A stretch of DNA of 64,000 bases from Anaeramoeba flamelloides (GCA_027625915.1 JANTQA010000015.1:11995001-12059000), one strand, 5' to 3'. Shown: positions 10,900 to 23,269, counted from the stretch's first letter. Notes: a model not told the origin generated them from the letters alone. Numbers and translations are program-made.

Positions 10900-13543
10900 T
10901 TGATGACAATAAATACTGTAATATTTTGTATATCTGGTTACAATATATTCTGATCTACACAGAAAAGAAAAATTGATATCTTTCAGAAGCAAATGGTATA
11001 ATTTATTATAATATACTAACAATTGTGAAATAAAAATTTGAAAGTGAAAAATTGAAAAAAAAAAAAAAAAAAAAAAACAGAAACTTTGGTACTCAATTGA
11101 AGAACATATAATTATTATGACATTTTTCGCAAGGATATAAAAATTTTCAATCTGTCATATTTTTGTAAAAATAAACAGTTAAGGTAGGTTTGGAATTTAA
11201 TTATTTTATTTTAAAGAAAAAAACCTTAATTTAAAATAATTATATTACTTTTTAAAAGAAAAAAAAATTTTATAATTTTAAAAAGGGAAATTTTATTATT
11301 TTATTTATAATGCTTTTGGGATTCTTCAGATAAATTTATAAAAAAATGAAAACAAAATAAAATTTTCATTTTAAAACAACAAATCTTGCTCAAAAAGTTG
11401 ATAAAAAATCATTTAACATTGAAACAAAAAATACATTCTTTATAAGCTATTTCCAATAAAGTAGGGCAAATTTATTTTAAAATATATCTTTAAAAATAAA
11501 TCTCCAAAAAAGTAATTAAACATCCAAAAAATTAACCATCATAAATTGATTCTTGGTAATTATTCAATTTCTTTATTAGTATTCTATTACCAAAATAAAT
11601 TTATGAAATTTTCTAATGTCGATTTTATCTGATATTTTTTAGGAGCTAAAATAGGTATAAATTATTTTCTTTTTGTTTGAAAAAACCGTTTTCATAACTT
11701 TTTTAATCTCAATAAATTTTCATATAGAATTGAAAACATATAACTAAATTTTATTGTTTAAAAAATCATTGGTACCCTTTCCATATTTCCAGTTTTTTAT
11801 TGAAATTGGCCGTGCATTGTTTTCTCCGAAAAAAGTGTTATTTTTTTTTTCATTTTTTTGAAATATTTCATCCATCATATTTTGAAATCAATACATTAGC
11901 CATTTATTCAATCGGTATAATATTAAACTTAATTTGGTAATGTCAATTAATGGATACTTTCACTAACAAAGATGATTATTTATGAAAGGTAAAAAAAAAT
12001 TCCTCACTTTTTTGGAAATACCGTATATAAACCAGTTTCCAGTCAAAAAATTTAGTTGTAGTGAGCGAATTTATACATTTAAAGGGTTTGAAATAATATT
12101 AGAAGAAACAATTTATTTTGGAATTTTACAAAATTAAAATCTTTTTTTCACATTTTTAGTTTTTTTTCCTTCTAATTATTATTTTTTTTTATACAGAATT
12201 CATTTGCTAATTTTTTTTTTTTTTGCAAGATCAATAAATCACTTGGTAAAAAAGCATTATTATCAGTTTATTGAAACTGTTAAAATGATTGTAGATAAAT
12301 CATATTAATTTCTATTGGGTTTTAATTTGAACTTAGTTTGATGAGGAAAATTAACTATTTCATTTTAATTTCCGTTTTCTAATAGAGTAGACAAACAAAA
12401 CATACTTCTTTTTGGAACTTAATTTCTAGAAGAAAGGTATTGAAATTCAAGTGAAAATTGTCTCCAAATTATTATTCTGATAAATGTATAGGATTAAAAT
12501 GAACATTTATTGTTTGTTCTCTAATGGTTTTTCTAAGAATTCAAGTTTTGAAATTTTTAAGAAAATCTATTGATTTATTAGATTTATTTCTTCTGAATAT
12601 CAAAATTATTTGTTGTTTATTATTCCACTTATTTCTTATTTAATCTTCAAATGTTAAAAAAAAAAAAATAATCATTATTTGAAAAAAGTGTTGGGAACAT
12701 TTGACTAAAACAAAGTTCATAGACCTTTTGTGTATTTAATGAATAAAATTTCTAACAAATTTTGTTTTGAATTGAAAAATATTCATATAGTTGGAATGTA
12801 TTTCTTTTGTTTGATTTCTTAAACTCTTTTTTGAAAATTCTTACAACTGTAGTAATATAGATTGTGATCTATATTATGTATTTTTTGAATTGTTCAAGAC
12901 TAAAATTAAAAAAAAATTACAGATTAAAAAAATATTTTAAAAATAGATAATTTTGAACATCTGTTATTCGATGTTTTTCTATTGTAAATTTTTTCTTTTG
13001 GACATTTTTGCTAAAATATAATTAATTTTTATATTGTTCACATTCTGATGGAAATTGACAATAGAAATCAAGACACATTTTCTAAAACCATTTTAACAGT
13101 TTTAATAACGCTTTAATAACAGTTTTTTTTACTTGTTGACAAAATATTTTACAATAAAAAAAATATTTTGACAAGAATGATATATCAAAAAAAAAATGCT
13201 AAAATTAAAAAAGAAAAAAGCATTTATAATTTGATATTTACATTGAATTTTTTTGAAATATTTCTTAGTTAGCTCTTGCTCCTATTTGTCTTTGACTAGA
13301 AAATTATTTAAATTAAAAATATTTTAAAAAATGCCGACTCACTTTATCATGTTAATAGGAGTTGTTTTATGGGTTTGTTCCCATATTTTAATTACAAAAA
13401 AAAATTTCATTTTGTTAGATCCCAATCATTTTTTCTAATTTTACTTTTTTAGTTTTTCTTTCTCAAATTTTTGTTTTTCTTTTTTTTTGCTTTTCTTTTT
13501 CTTTTTTTTTTTTTTTTTTTCTAATTTTCAAATTTTTGTTATT

Positions 13544-13587
<44 letters not shown>

Positions 13588-14150
13588 CTTTTTCTTTTTT
13601 TTTTTTTTCTTTTTAGTTACCTTTTTTTGACAAAAGATCAAGTGGAAAATAAAAGGATCTTCGAAAAGACAAATAATCACTATGTAAAGTCTTTTAAATT
13701 GAAGTTAATTATTAATAAAGAATCTTCTTTTTGTTAAACCTTGATAAACCAAAATTTTCATAATCAGAAATCCGTAATGCTTATTTCAATAATTACAATT
13801 TATTTTTTGTAATTTTTGATTTCATTTTTTTATTGAATTTTTAACATATCAAGCTTTTATGAATTTATAATAATCTAAAAGATAATTGTTAATAAGAATT
13901 CATTATTAGTTGCTCTTGAATATTCAAAAAATATTTTCTTTTTTTCAATTTAGAGAGATCAAAATAATAAGTTACCAGCAATTATAATCTGTGTTTCAAC
14001 ATATTCTCCCTGCTTTTTTTTTTTTTTTTTGTTCGAATGGAAAATATAATTCATTACCCAAGATTAGACCTAAGTTCAAATCAATTTTGAATATTGACCC
14101 CTTGATATTTTCATTAAATTTTAAATTAGGAATACAATTTGTTAAACTTT
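10900..14150. other. Long gene-free A/T-rich region with a poly-T block
   Basis: No coding frame, RNA or clear repeat family was recognised. 13,440-13,615 is an almost continuous T/C-interrupted poly-T tract of about 170 bp, the longest homopolymer-like block in the window. Confidence 0.5.
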
Positions 14151-14173
14151 TGTCGTAATTTTTTCAATTTTAG

Positions 14174-14352
14174 ATAAGGGACTAGTCTCTATTATTTTTT
14201 TTTTTGACCAATTTCTAAATAAGAATTCCTTATCGAGAAATAAGTTTAATATTGAAAATAAACAGGGATTTTCTAATCTAAGTAATTTTCAAAAAAATTT
14301 CTAAATCTCTATTAAATTAAGGTAAAAAAATTTAATAGAGATGAGTCCTTTA
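14174..14352. mobile_element. Repeat D, copy 1 (AAGGGACTAGTC ends)
   Basis: AAGGGACTAGTCTCTATTA at the left end is mirrored by TAATAGAGATGAGTCCTTTA on the right, about 175 bp in all. The interior TTGAAAATAAACAGGG and AAATTTCTAAATCTCTATTAA recurs at 18,600-18,775. A small non-autonomous inverted-repeat element of unknown superfamily. Confidence 0.65.
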
Positions 14353-14539
14353 ATTAATTTAATTTTTTATTTCCCTTTTTAGAGTGCTATAAGTTTTACA
14401 ACCCTGAAATTTGAAAAAAGATTACCTTGAGTCCCTTCAAATTTTTTGGTTTTTTTGATGTATAAAAATTCTCAAAAAAATTACTTTATTAGTTAGAGAA
14501 AAATTTACCAATTTAATCTATTGATTTTTAAGTTAATAC

Positions 14540-14668
14540 TTTTCTAAAAATAGAACTCTAAGAAACCGGTTATATGTTTAATTAAGGTTTATTGTTGGTT
14601 TCTTTGATCAGTTAATGCTTAATATTTTCTTATATAACAAAAAAAAACAAGCTTTTTATTTTGAAACA
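14540..14668 (-). repeat. Repeat E, minus-strand copy
   Basis: The reverse complement reads TTTCAAAATAAAAAGCTTG... ACTGATCAAAGAAACCAACA ... GTTTCTTAGAGTTCTATTTTT, matching copies at 10,653, 33,333 and 42,778. Confidence 0.6.
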
Positions 14669-14819
14669 CAAATTCAACTTTCTACACACTATTTTGACAA
14701 CAATTTATTAAGGGTAAATCACAATTTTTGAAATAGAGTTTTTTTCCAATCAAAGGGAGGAAACGGAAATGAAAATTTCAATTGAAAACCTACAACCCAT
14801 ATTTTTTTATCACTTAAGT

Positions 14820-15200
14820 TCCAATCTATTAATCTTACACTCTTCAAATCGGATTTCGGAAAAAAAAAAAATAAATTTTCAAAAATTTCCTTGTGAACCA
14901 CTTATCAAAAGCTAAACCAAGATCGATCACCTAAGAATCAAATAAACAAGTCACCACACCTGAAATAAGACTATCTTTTTTTTTATTTTTCAGGTACTGT
15001 AAACTTTTCTGGTATTTGAATAATAAATGGGAAAAAATTTTAACTTAATTTTTTCCTATTTTTTCTTTGGCAATAGAGATATTTGGAATAAATAGATTGA
15101 AAATTTGTGCTCTATAATATTTACTTGGTTTCTTTATTTATGCTATATCTTCATACATGTTCTACGAACTAAGTTTCCAAAAAATGAAATGGAAGATTTC
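14820..15200 (+). repeat. Repeat G fragment plus neighbouring duplicated DNA
   Basis: 14,940-15,005 carries a right end (CACCACACCTGAAATAAGA... TTTTTCAGGTACTGTAAAC) matching the right arm of the complete element at 45,454-45,665. 15,010-15,060 resembles 57,625-57,660 (TGATATTTGAATAATATATGGGAA type), and 14,845-14,880 resembles 54,600-54,640. Mixed repeat debris upstream of the actin-related gene. Confidence 0.45.
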
Positions 15201-15430
15201 TGAATTGAAATAAAAGAGAATGAGATGAACTTTTATCCCATTTATATTCCAAATACAAGCAAAAAAATTGCTTTGTTAATTCGAAAAAGATGAGTAAACA
15301 AAAAACGAGTACAACCAAACCAAAATGAGGAATAAAAATGTTTTGATAAAAAAAAGAATCCCTTTTTAGTTGACAAACAAATTAAGTTGGCAAAAGTTGG
15401 ATCATTTTTTAAAAGTTTTGAAAAACAATA

Positions 15431-16579
15431 ATGACAACGAATAAATTTGCTGTATTTGATTTGGGAACGCTTCATGGGAGGCTAGGGTTTTCTGATTGCA
15501 AGTTACCAACACACTCTTTCCGGACTCTTGTCGCACATTCAAATGAAGAAAAAGCTAAGGTTAGCAAGCTTGTACCACCAAAGGATCTTTTCATCGGGAC
15601 AGAGTATTTAGAATACGCAGAATGCGTTGATGTAATTAAACCGATTTATGATGCGAAGGTACAATCGTGGGGGGACTGGGAGCATATGCTTGACTATTCT
15701 TTTCTCACACTATTTTCAAGTTTAACTGATCTTGACACACCGCTTGTATATGTCGAAGGGCCAACTTGGGACGTAAGTATGAAACGTAAAGCAGGCGAGA
15801 TCATTTTTGAAAAATACCAATTGCCTTCTTTATGCCTTGTTAACCATGCTGAAATGTCTTCCTTTGCGAGTAATAACTTCCAAATTGGCAATAGCCTCGT
15901 GGTTGAATTAGGTGGTACGTGCTCCTATTGTGTGCCAGTAATTGAAGGGCAAGCACTGGTAAGCCAAGCCACAGTTATGGAAGCCGGCGGAACAACTGTC
16001 ACTCAGGCCATGATCAGGGGAATTCAAGAAGAAGGTGTAGACTTTGGAACAAAGGATCTCACAAGAATTAAAGAAATTGTCATCAAATTTAAAAAAATGG
16101 AAGGCTACATATGTCAAGGTGTGGAAAAGGAAATCGAATTAAACAAAAAAGTCAAGTTCGAAATCCCCAATGGCGATGGGAAATATATATCAGTTGGTAA
16201 TACAAGGTTTCTTGCGCCTGAATTGTTATTTAGTCCAAGAGTGAAAAATAAGCAAAGCTTTTCAAATGGTATGCATAACTTGGCTTGGGATTGCTTAAAA
16301 AAGTTAAAGAAAGAAATTTTTGCAAAGGCCTCCAGTCAAATAATTATTGCTGGTGGTTTAAGTGGCTACAGAGGAGTCAAACAGAGATTTTTACAGGAAT
16401 TTAATAAGATTGCAAAAGAAAGCAACTTTTCAATCTCTGAAAATGAAATTATTGTTCCTCAAAATGGTGTGACACTTGCCTGGAGAGGCGCAGCAAAATT
16501 TACACACCACGAGTTGTTTGAGAAGCAATTAGTTACCAAAGAACAATTTGATAATCTTGGTGAAAATGCCTTTAATTAA
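15431..16579 (+). CDS. Divergent actin-related protein
   Basis: A single uninterrupted 382-residue frame from ATG 15431, the length of actin. Three actin-fold nucleotide-site elements are visible: phosphate loop 1 as VFDLGTLHGRLGF (actin DNGSGxxKAGF), phosphate loop 2 as VVELGGTCSYCVPV near residue 155-168 (actin LDSGDGVTHTVPI), and the adenosine motif IIIAGGLSGYRG near 308-318. PLVYVEGPTWD matches actin's PVLLTEAP region and LAPELLFSP matches RCPEALFQP. Loop 2 has lost the canonical Asp (D to E) and the subdomain-1 C-terminus differs (LVTKEQFDNLGENAFN). It is not conventional actin and I cannot place it in Arp2-Arp11; a lineage-specific orphan Arp is likely. Codon use is markedly less A/T-rich than the surroundings, as expected for a real, expressed gene. 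Confidence 0.85.
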   Translation: MTTNKFAVFDLGTLHGRLGFSDCKLPTHSFRTLVAHSNEEKAKVSKLVPPKDLFIGTEYLEYAECVDVIKPIYDAKVQSWGDWEHMLDYSFLTLFSSLTDLDTPLVYVEGPTWDVSMKRKAGEIIFEKYQLPSLCLVNHAEMSSFASNNFQIGNSLVVELGGTCSYCVPVIEGQALVSQATVMEAGGTTVTQAMIRGIQEEGVDFGTKDLTRIKEIVIKFKKMEGYICQGVEKEIELNKKVKFEIPNGDGKYISVGNTRFLAPELLFSPRVKNKQSFSNGMHNLAWDCLKKLKKEIFAKASSQIIIAGGLSGYRGVKQRFLQEFNKIAKESNFSISENEIIVPQNGVTLAWRGAAKFTHHELFEKQLVTKEQFDNLGENAFN

Positions 16580-16599
16580 AAATTTATTTTGTTATTTTT

Positions 16600-17230
16600 T
16601 GAAGAAAATTTGATTATGAGTGAGATTACATCAATATACATTTAACAAAATAAATAAGGAAGTGGCATATATCAACATATATGGGATGATACATTATTTA
16701 TATGAAACTTTTCTGTTGAAAATTTTACCTTAAAAAAGGTAAAATACGATTTCCATCAACACTCAAACATTCGAGGAGATAGTTTTTTTTTTTCTTTTTC
16801 TGGAGTTGGATTGCTTTTTTTTTTTTGCCGGAGGGTATTTCGTTTTCCTTTTTTAATGTAATAATTCCCAAAGACAATAAATTGTTTGTTTTCGGTACCT
16901 TAATTTAAATTGATCAGGATCTTTAATAAAGTTATATAAAGTGAACTTTCCATGAATTTAAAGCAAAAATTCTTAATATAAGATAGAGGGTCAAAACTAT
17001 CCCCTGATCTTTTTGTTAAATCTTTTTTAATTTATTTTAAGAATGAAGTAAAAAGTCAAAATAATATAGAAGAGGAGAAGATCGTCTCTATAAAAAAGAA
17101 AATTTTGAAAAAAATAATAATTAAAAGTGTAATAAAATAAAAAAATTATTCACAGGAGTTAATTAATTTTTTAATTTGAAAGAAGAAAGTGAAATCTAAT
17201 TATTTTACTTTATTCATACTAATTCAAAAA
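16600..17230. other. 3' flank of the actin-related gene, intergenic
   Basis: No gene seen. A short inverted pair TTTTACCTTAAAAAAGGTAAAA lies at about 16,724-16,744. Confidence 0.4.
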
Positions 17231-17236
17231 AAAAAA

Positions 17237-17420
17237 AAAAACCAACCCCAATTAGAATTTTTTTAATCAAGTCATATTCAATTTTTGAAAACAAAAATTT
17301 TATTAAATAAATTCTCGAAGAGATATTAAATCAGAATCATTCGCGAATTGGAAAATTTTATATTTATTTATAAATTACAATACTCATAAAATCAATAATT
17401 ACCAATACTAATAAATAAAA
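17237..17420 (-). repeat. Partial, diverged copy of repeat B
   Basis: Contains CCCCAATTAGAATTTTT, then GCGAATTGGAAAATTTTATA and ATTTATAAATTACAATACTCA, in the order found in the minus-strand repeat B at 50,993-51,190. Truncated and decayed. Confidence 0.45.
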
Positions 17421-18110
17421 AGGAGTCAAAAATTTTCAAAGATGACAAGACAAAAAAATGCCTTGGATTTATTGTTAAGGGTTTGATGAAATTTCATCTA
17501 AAATGTTAAAGACATAATTTTGAGTTTATAAAATTTGAGACTTCATATTCAAAGAGTATCTAATATACATTAGTCATTAGAAGTATAGAAATTGAATTTT
17601 ACAATTTTTAGACTTTTTTATTGATTGTCAGGGGTTAGTTATTTAACATTATTCTTGATCTTTCAAATCGAGAATTTGCAGAGATTAATTTTGTATTTCA
17701 AAATTCAAAGGGTGTTTATAAACAGCACTGATAAGAATTTTAAACTCAATTTAGTTTTCTAATAATTTTGGAATAAGCACAATAAAAAAATTATTGATCA
17801 CTGTTTTCAAATTCTAAATTCTTTTTTCAATCAAGGGGTTCCAGTTTTAATAGAAGAAATAGGCTATATTTTTTCATTTAGATAATATTCTTTAACATAA
17901 ATTTTCAAATTTGTGGTTAAGGCAATTTTTTCAATTAAATATTTTTTTTTTTTTTTTGCTTTTTTCTTTTTTTTCTTTGATTTTCTAAATTTTTTGACAT
18001 TTTCTTCATTAAATTTTCTTTTCAAAGAAAATAAAATTTCGAAAAAAAAAAAAAAAAAAAACATTTGAAAATTCCAAATTAAAATACCAAAAAAACTATA
18101 TAAACATATG
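17420..18110. other. Intergenic, nothing recognised
   Basis: A/T-rich with a poly-A/T block near 17,945-18,060. No supported gene. Confidence 0.4.
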
Positions 18111-18119
18111 GTTTTCCTT

Positions 18120-18600
18120 TATCTTCTTAATTTGGCTAATTTCAAACAATTTTTCATTACCTTTTATTATTCGCCTTTTTCCTATTTATTATTATTTTAC
18201 ACAACATTTTTTTTTCAAATTTTCTTTCAAAATTCAATTTATAAAAATTTATATCAATCAAAACCAAAACAAAGAATACTGTTTCAAAAAGTAAAGAAAA
18301 GGAGTTCAATTATGGGTATCAAAAAAATCAATTACAAAAGATTCAACCTAACAATAAAGAAAATCTTAGAAAAAAATTCAATGAGAATTCAGAATTATTT
18401 TGAGTTTTTCAATTTAATCGAAAATAAATAATTATCAAATCAAACAAACAGATCTAATAATTTATTATTTCTGAAGAAAAAATTTAAAAAATATCCTATT
18501 TTCTGAAATGAAAACTAGAATTAGATAAATTATATCAAAATAGGATTTTTTAAATTCATTTTAGAATTATTTTAGAAATAGGAAATAAATAATTAAGGAA
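18120..18600 (+). repeat. Dispersed repeat F, plus-strand copy
   Basis: Partner of 130-600 (inverted). A 107-codon open frame here is explained by the A/T-rich repeat and is not treated as a gene. Confidence 0.6.
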
Positions 18601-18925
18601 CTAATTGATTTGATTTTTTTTATTGAACAATTTCTAAATAAGGATTCCTTGACTAGAAATAATTTTAATATTGAAAATAAACAGGGTCTTTCAAATCAAA
18701 GTAATTGGCAAAAAAATTTCTAAATCTCTTTTAAATTGAGGTAAAATAATTAAAAAGAAATTTATTCCTTAAGGGACTAGTCTATATTATTATTTTTTTT
18801 GACCAATAACTAAATAAGGAATCCTTATCTTGAAATATATTTAAAATTGAAAATAGACAGGTTTTTTCAATTTTAGAACTTTAGTAATGTTTTTTTTAAA
18901 ATTTTACAATTCTGTCAAAAAAAGT
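18600..18925 (+). mobile_element. Two adjacent repeat D copies
   Basis: 18,600-18,775 matches the interior of repeat D (CAATTTCTAAATAAGGATTCCTTG, then AAATAAACAGGGTC). A second copy starts at TTAAGGGACTAGTC (18,769) and runs to about 18,925. A further end fragment lies at 19,630-19,700 (ending AATATAGACTAGTCCC). Confidence 0.55.
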
Positions 18926-18929
18926 GACT

Positions 18930-20480
18930 TTTAAATTTTTTTTTTTGAAAAAAGATCTTTAATGGATGAGAATTTTTTGATTAATTTTGGATTTAAGTTT
19001 TTTCTCAAAAATAATATTTATTCTCATTTTTAAAAACGAAAAAATAATTTAAAACTAGTGAATATTTTCTCCTTCACTTCTGTTCATCTAACTTGACTCT
19101 ATAAAGAACTCAATTTGTTTTTTCAATAATTACTTTTTTAAAAAATAGTTCTTATTCTTTTCTTTGATTTTTTTTGACTCTGACAAAAACTTTTGGGATG
19201 GTAATTTGGGAACACTTAAAAAAACTTCAAATTCAACAAAAACAAAAGAGTGTAAACTGAAAAAGTAGATTCATGAAAAAAAAAGAATGGTACAATATAA
19301 AAAAAGAAAATCTTTTATTAAGAGTAAAGCATATATTGTATATTTTTTTCGAATCAAACTATGTTTTCATGCAAATCCAAAAAAACATTTTCAGGTTTAT
19401 TTTTCAAACTATTTTTTGTACTTCTTCCACAAACATAACAAGGTTTTGCTTTCTTGCTCATATTTTTTTTTATTTTTTGTATTTTTGCAAGAAGTTGAAA
19501 AAAAGCAACTTTCAAAAAAGTGAAAAAATGCAAAAATTATTTATTTCTATAAAAACAATAACTAAATTTAATGAATGTCATTTAGCAAGATTTCATTAAT
19601 ATAATAAGAAGTTTTTCACTTTGATTTGAAATCTAAGTAATTGGCAAAAAAAATTCTAAATCTCTATTAAATTTACCTAAAAAAATTTAATATAGACTAG
19701 TCCCATAATCAAAAATTGTCCAAATAAAAGATTTTCAATTTAGAATTAAAAATAAAACCAAGCAAAGAAGAAGTAATTGTATGACATTTTACAGATAAGA
19801 TCAAGAAATAAATAAGTGTTTATTATTATTTCTTGATCAATTTTTTCATTTTTTTGAAATTCCATTTTTTTAATTAATATGAAAATATATTACACTAGGA
19901 TATATCTAACACTCTTGTATTTATTAAAATATTAATGTATTTGGTTCAAGAAATGATTTGAAGAATTCAGTTTCACATAAACCATGACACTCAAAATTTG
20001 TAGAATGTAATTACCCCCTTAATAAATTAATTAAGATTTTTTTGGTTGATTGAAAAATAATTATTTTCGATTTTCCAATTTCGTTTCTACCACAAAGGAC
20101 TTTCTTTCTTTTTGAAATATCAGAAAAGGTTACTTTTATAATCACGATATTAGCAATAAATTCTGGGTACCATCAAATGTATTGTCAAGTTTCATTTCCC
20201 TTTTGGGTAACAGGAAAAGTATCACAATTAATGAAAACAATTGCAAATTTATCAAAATCACTCAAAAAAAATTAAGACCATATTTTTTATATTTGGATAA
20301 CAACTTGAACAAAAACACCAGAATAAATAATTGCCCCATTTGGTGAATTTGTAATAAATTCTTCATAAGCCTACCATCAAACCCATTAAAAATTCATTTT
20401 TTTTTCAAAATATCTTTGCCCTATAGTTTTATTATCGAATTTCAACCTTCCTCGATCTTGATCAACAATTTTTATTACCA
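18930..20480. other. Intergenic between repeats and the DnaJ gene
   Basis: Open frames here are short, hydrophobic and K/F/I-rich, as random A/T-rich DNA gives. No RNA gene seen. Confidence 0.4.
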
Positions 20481-20487
20481 CCTTCTA

Positions 20488-21951
20488 ATGAACTATTATG
20501 ATCTGTTAGGTGTTCCAATTACAGCAACCAGTAAACACATTAAAACTGCTTATAAAAGGCTGGCACTTACCAATCATCCAGACAAAGTACCGAAGGAAAA
20601 GCAAAACGAAGCTGTTACAAAATTTAAACAATTAAACAAAGCATACCAAACTTTAACCAACCCAAATTCAAGATATGAATATGACGAAAAACTGGGCAAA
20701 AAGAATTTGCTTCAAAGGTGCCAAAGCTATAAATACCCAAAACAACAATACGCTTATCCAACAAAAATTTATAGATCAAAATCTAAAGAGAGTAATCTTT
20801 CCAATAAGCAACCTTCCTTTTCATTTAACCAGCGTGAAACAACTGATTTATTAAAGGAAGTCATTTTGACAAATAAATATGCATTTTTTTCAAGCCATAA
20901 CCAAAATAATTCAAAGATCAACCAAAAACAAAAAAATGAAAAAAAAAAAAAATCGAATAACAAGAACAATCATAAAAAAAATGAAACAAATGATCACACC
21001 GATTATAAGAATCAAAAAAAAAAAGAAAGAAAAAACCAAAAAGAGAAGGAAGGGGAAAATGAAAAGAAATTGGAAAAAGAAGAATCAACAAAAGAATCAA
21101 CAAAAGAATCAAAAAAAGAAAAAGAAAAAGAAAACCAAAAACAAAAGAAGAACAAAAACAAATCAAAGAATTCTCCAAAAACAACAAATAGTCATAAGAA
21201 GGTAGAAAATAATAGACACGAACACCACTCAAATTTTTCAGAATTTAAAACCTCGAATAAAAGAACGCCTTTTAAAAATCCGAATCATTTTTCAAGCAAT
21301 TACCCTAATTCCAAATCAAAAACAAAATCACAACCAAAACCAAAATCAAGGAAATATCGTAAGAAAAGTCAAAAAAATAAACAAAAACTTGCACCAACAA
21401 TCAAAATATGTGTATTAACTTTAGAGGAGGTTTATGCTGGAACAAACCAAATCTGTAGTTTTGAGAGAAAATATTTTGATCTGCTTGGTAATTTAAATTT
21501 TAAAAAATCAATCCAAATTGAATTCCCAATACCAAAAGGTATCAAGGAGGGCCACGAATTTGTGTTCCACAGCAAAGGGGACAAAAAAAAGGGATTTCTA
21601 CCCGCAAACCTAATAATCAAAATTTCAATTGAAAAACATAAATTTTTCATTAGGAAAGGTGATGACCTATGCTTAAATCAAAAAATTTCCATTGTGCAGT
21701 CACTTACATATTTCATATTCCAAATTACTTTGTTAAATCAAAAAATTTTAAAACTGAAATTCGGGTATGATGGATCAGTCATTAAGCATGGGAAAGAATT
21801 GGTTATACATGATTTAGGAATGCCTAAAGAAAATGCCAATGAAGAATTTGGGGATTTAATAATTACTTTCCATGTAGAATTCCCAGAATCATTAACTAAA
21901 TCACAAAAGGAATTAATAATAAATACTCTTGGTAATACAAGTCAAAAATAA
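20488..21951 (+). CDS. DnaJ/Hsp40 co-chaperone, class B type
   Basis: ATG 20488 was chosen because it begins exactly at the J domain (MNYYDLLGVPITATSKHI); upstream in-frame codons are not conserved. Residues 1-68 are a J domain with the Hsp70-stimulating HPD at 30-32. A Lys/Glu/Asn-rich linker of about 250 residues follows in place of the usual G/F region, and there is no CxxCxGxG zinc finger, so it is not class A. From about residue 315 a DnaJ C-terminal substrate-binding region is clear: VLTLEEVYAG, then IPKGIKEGHEFVFHSKGD, HKFFIRKGDDL and the closing HDLGMP...GDLIITFHVEFP. It resembles DNAJB1/Sis1 and should act with cytosolic or nuclear Hsp70. At 487 aa it is longer than Sis1/DNAJB1 because of the linker. 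No intron; poly-T follows the stop. Confidence 0.9.
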   Translation: MNYYDLLGVPITATSKHIKTAYKRLALTNHPDKVPKEKQNEAVTKFKQLNKAYQTLTNPNSRYEYDEKLGKKNLLQRCQSYKYPKQQYAYPTKIYRSKSKESNLSNKQPSFSFNQRETTDLLKEVILTNKYAFFSSHNQNNSKINQKQKNEKKKKSNNKNNHKKNETNDHTDYKNQKKKERKNQKEKEGENEKKLEKEESTKESTKESKKEKEKENQKQKKNKNKSKNSPKTTNSHKKVENNRHEHHSNFSEFKTSNKRTPFKNPNHFSSNYPNSKSKTKSQPKPKSRKYRKKSQKNKQKLAPTIKICVLTLEEVYAGTNQICSFERKYFDLLGNLNFKKSIQIEFPIPKGIKEGHEFVFHSKGDKKKGFLPANLIIKISIEKHKFFIRKGDDLCLNQKISIVQSLTYFIFQITLLNQKILKLKFGYDGSVIKHGKELVIHDLGMPKENANEEFGDLIITFHVEFPESLTKSQKELIINTLGNTSQK

Positions 21952-22022
21952 TTTGAATTAATTTCTTATTTTGTTTTTTTTTTTTTTTTTTTTTTTTATA
22001 GTTAATACGATCAAAATAATTT

Positions 22023-22190
22023 AATATACACCCCATTCCAAAAATTTGGGCACACCCAAAAACTAAAATAGACAAAAAAAAAATTTTCAATTTATTGTAT
22101 TTTTCCAAACCTAATATTAAACCACATTTAAGTAAACCGAGTATTAATGTTTTTTATTGTAATCATTTTTATCCAAATTAAAAGAAAAAA
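22023..22190 (+). repeat. Repeat X, head segment
   Basis: Begins ACCCCATTCCAAAAATTTGG followed by GCACACCCAAAAA. It aligns with 53,465-53,630 through AATATTAAA, TTAAGT, AATGTTTTT and TTTATCCAAAT, and more weakly with 53,840-53,930. The terminus resembles a Tc1/mariner-like inverted end, but no second end was located. Confidence 0.5.
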
Positions 22191-22662
22191 AAAATAAAGT
22201 AGTGAAAAAAATACCTGAAATGAAAAAAATGCATTACAAGATTTTTAATTCCGAAAATTTGGAAAATTGTTAGGTAATTTCTTTTATTTAAAATCAAATC
22301 CTTTTTTTTCGAATCAAACTGTTAAAATTATAACTCAACCACTTAAATAAAAGTGATGACTAATGAAAATACACTTGTTCAAAACACTATTCAACCAATC
22401 AAAAAACAAGAATAAAAATTATCATTTTCCAAACTCGAATAAACCTCTATATAAAACTCGATTTTTTTTCAAAAATAATTGATCTACTTATGTTATCAAA
22501 CAATTACTTGAGTATTTTTAGAGAGACTCCGTCTTTATTGAACTTTAGGTAGATAAATTACTATCAACATAAAAAATTTGGTTATTTATAAAAAGGATTT
22601 GATTTTAAATAAAAGAAATTATACAACAATTTTCCTAATATTTATAATTAAAAATCCTGTAA

Positions 22663-23199
22663 TAAACTAAAATTCAAAATTTTCCACACAGCTAAAACGT
22701 TACAAACAATCACAATAATACAATTTCATTGAAATTGGAGATAATTTTGATTTTTGTAAAATAGCAAAATCATTTTTTCATCTTTTAGTTTTTGTTTTCA
22801 TTTCATTGTTTGAATTACGTAATTTGTTTGGTTGGATCAAAATTTTTTACAACCTATCGATATTAAATTAAAATCAAGTTTTACCAAATAGAAGAACCCA
22901 AATAAAATTAGTTGCTAGTATCTAACCATTTGATCGATCAATAATCCTAATAGAATTTAAACAAATTTACCAATGTATTTTTTTGTTTTGCTCTCTCCAA
23001 AATTTTTAACACACCCATGATTTATTTGTATTGATAATTATTTATTTATTTTTTTGTGAGTATTGTAATTTATAAAAAAGTGTTAAAATTTCAATTAGTG
23101 GATGGTTCTAATTTGGTAAATCTTCTTGAATTGATTAAATAAGTTTTTTTTTTTCACAAATCGAATTTTGGTGTGTTAAAAATTTTGAATTGGGGTTTA
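22663..23199 (+). mobile_element. Repeat B, copy 1 (540-bp inverted-repeat element)
   Basis: Starts TAAACTAAAATTCAAAATTT and ends AAATTTTGAATTGGGGTTTA; the two ends are about 28-bp inverted repeats of one another. It matches 36,636-37,176 (same strand) and 50,993-51,530 (opposite strand) end to end, including TTTGATCGATCAATAAT and CATGATTTATTTGTATTGAT. No coding capacity. A non-autonomous DNA transposon. Confidence 0.75.
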
Positions 23200-23269
23200 C
23201 ATTTTTTTCAGGATGATATTATTTTTCCTACTATAAAATGAAAAAAAATAAATATTTTGATGTCAAAAA

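Noticed and set aside
18108-18431. 107-codon frame
   Set aside because: It lies within dispersed repeat F, is very hydrophobic/aromatic, and the partner copy at 130-600 does not keep the same frame.
19273-19599. 108-codon frame upstream of the DnaJ gene
   Set aside because: K/F/I-rich chance frame in A/T-rich DNA with overlapping alternative frames; no motif.
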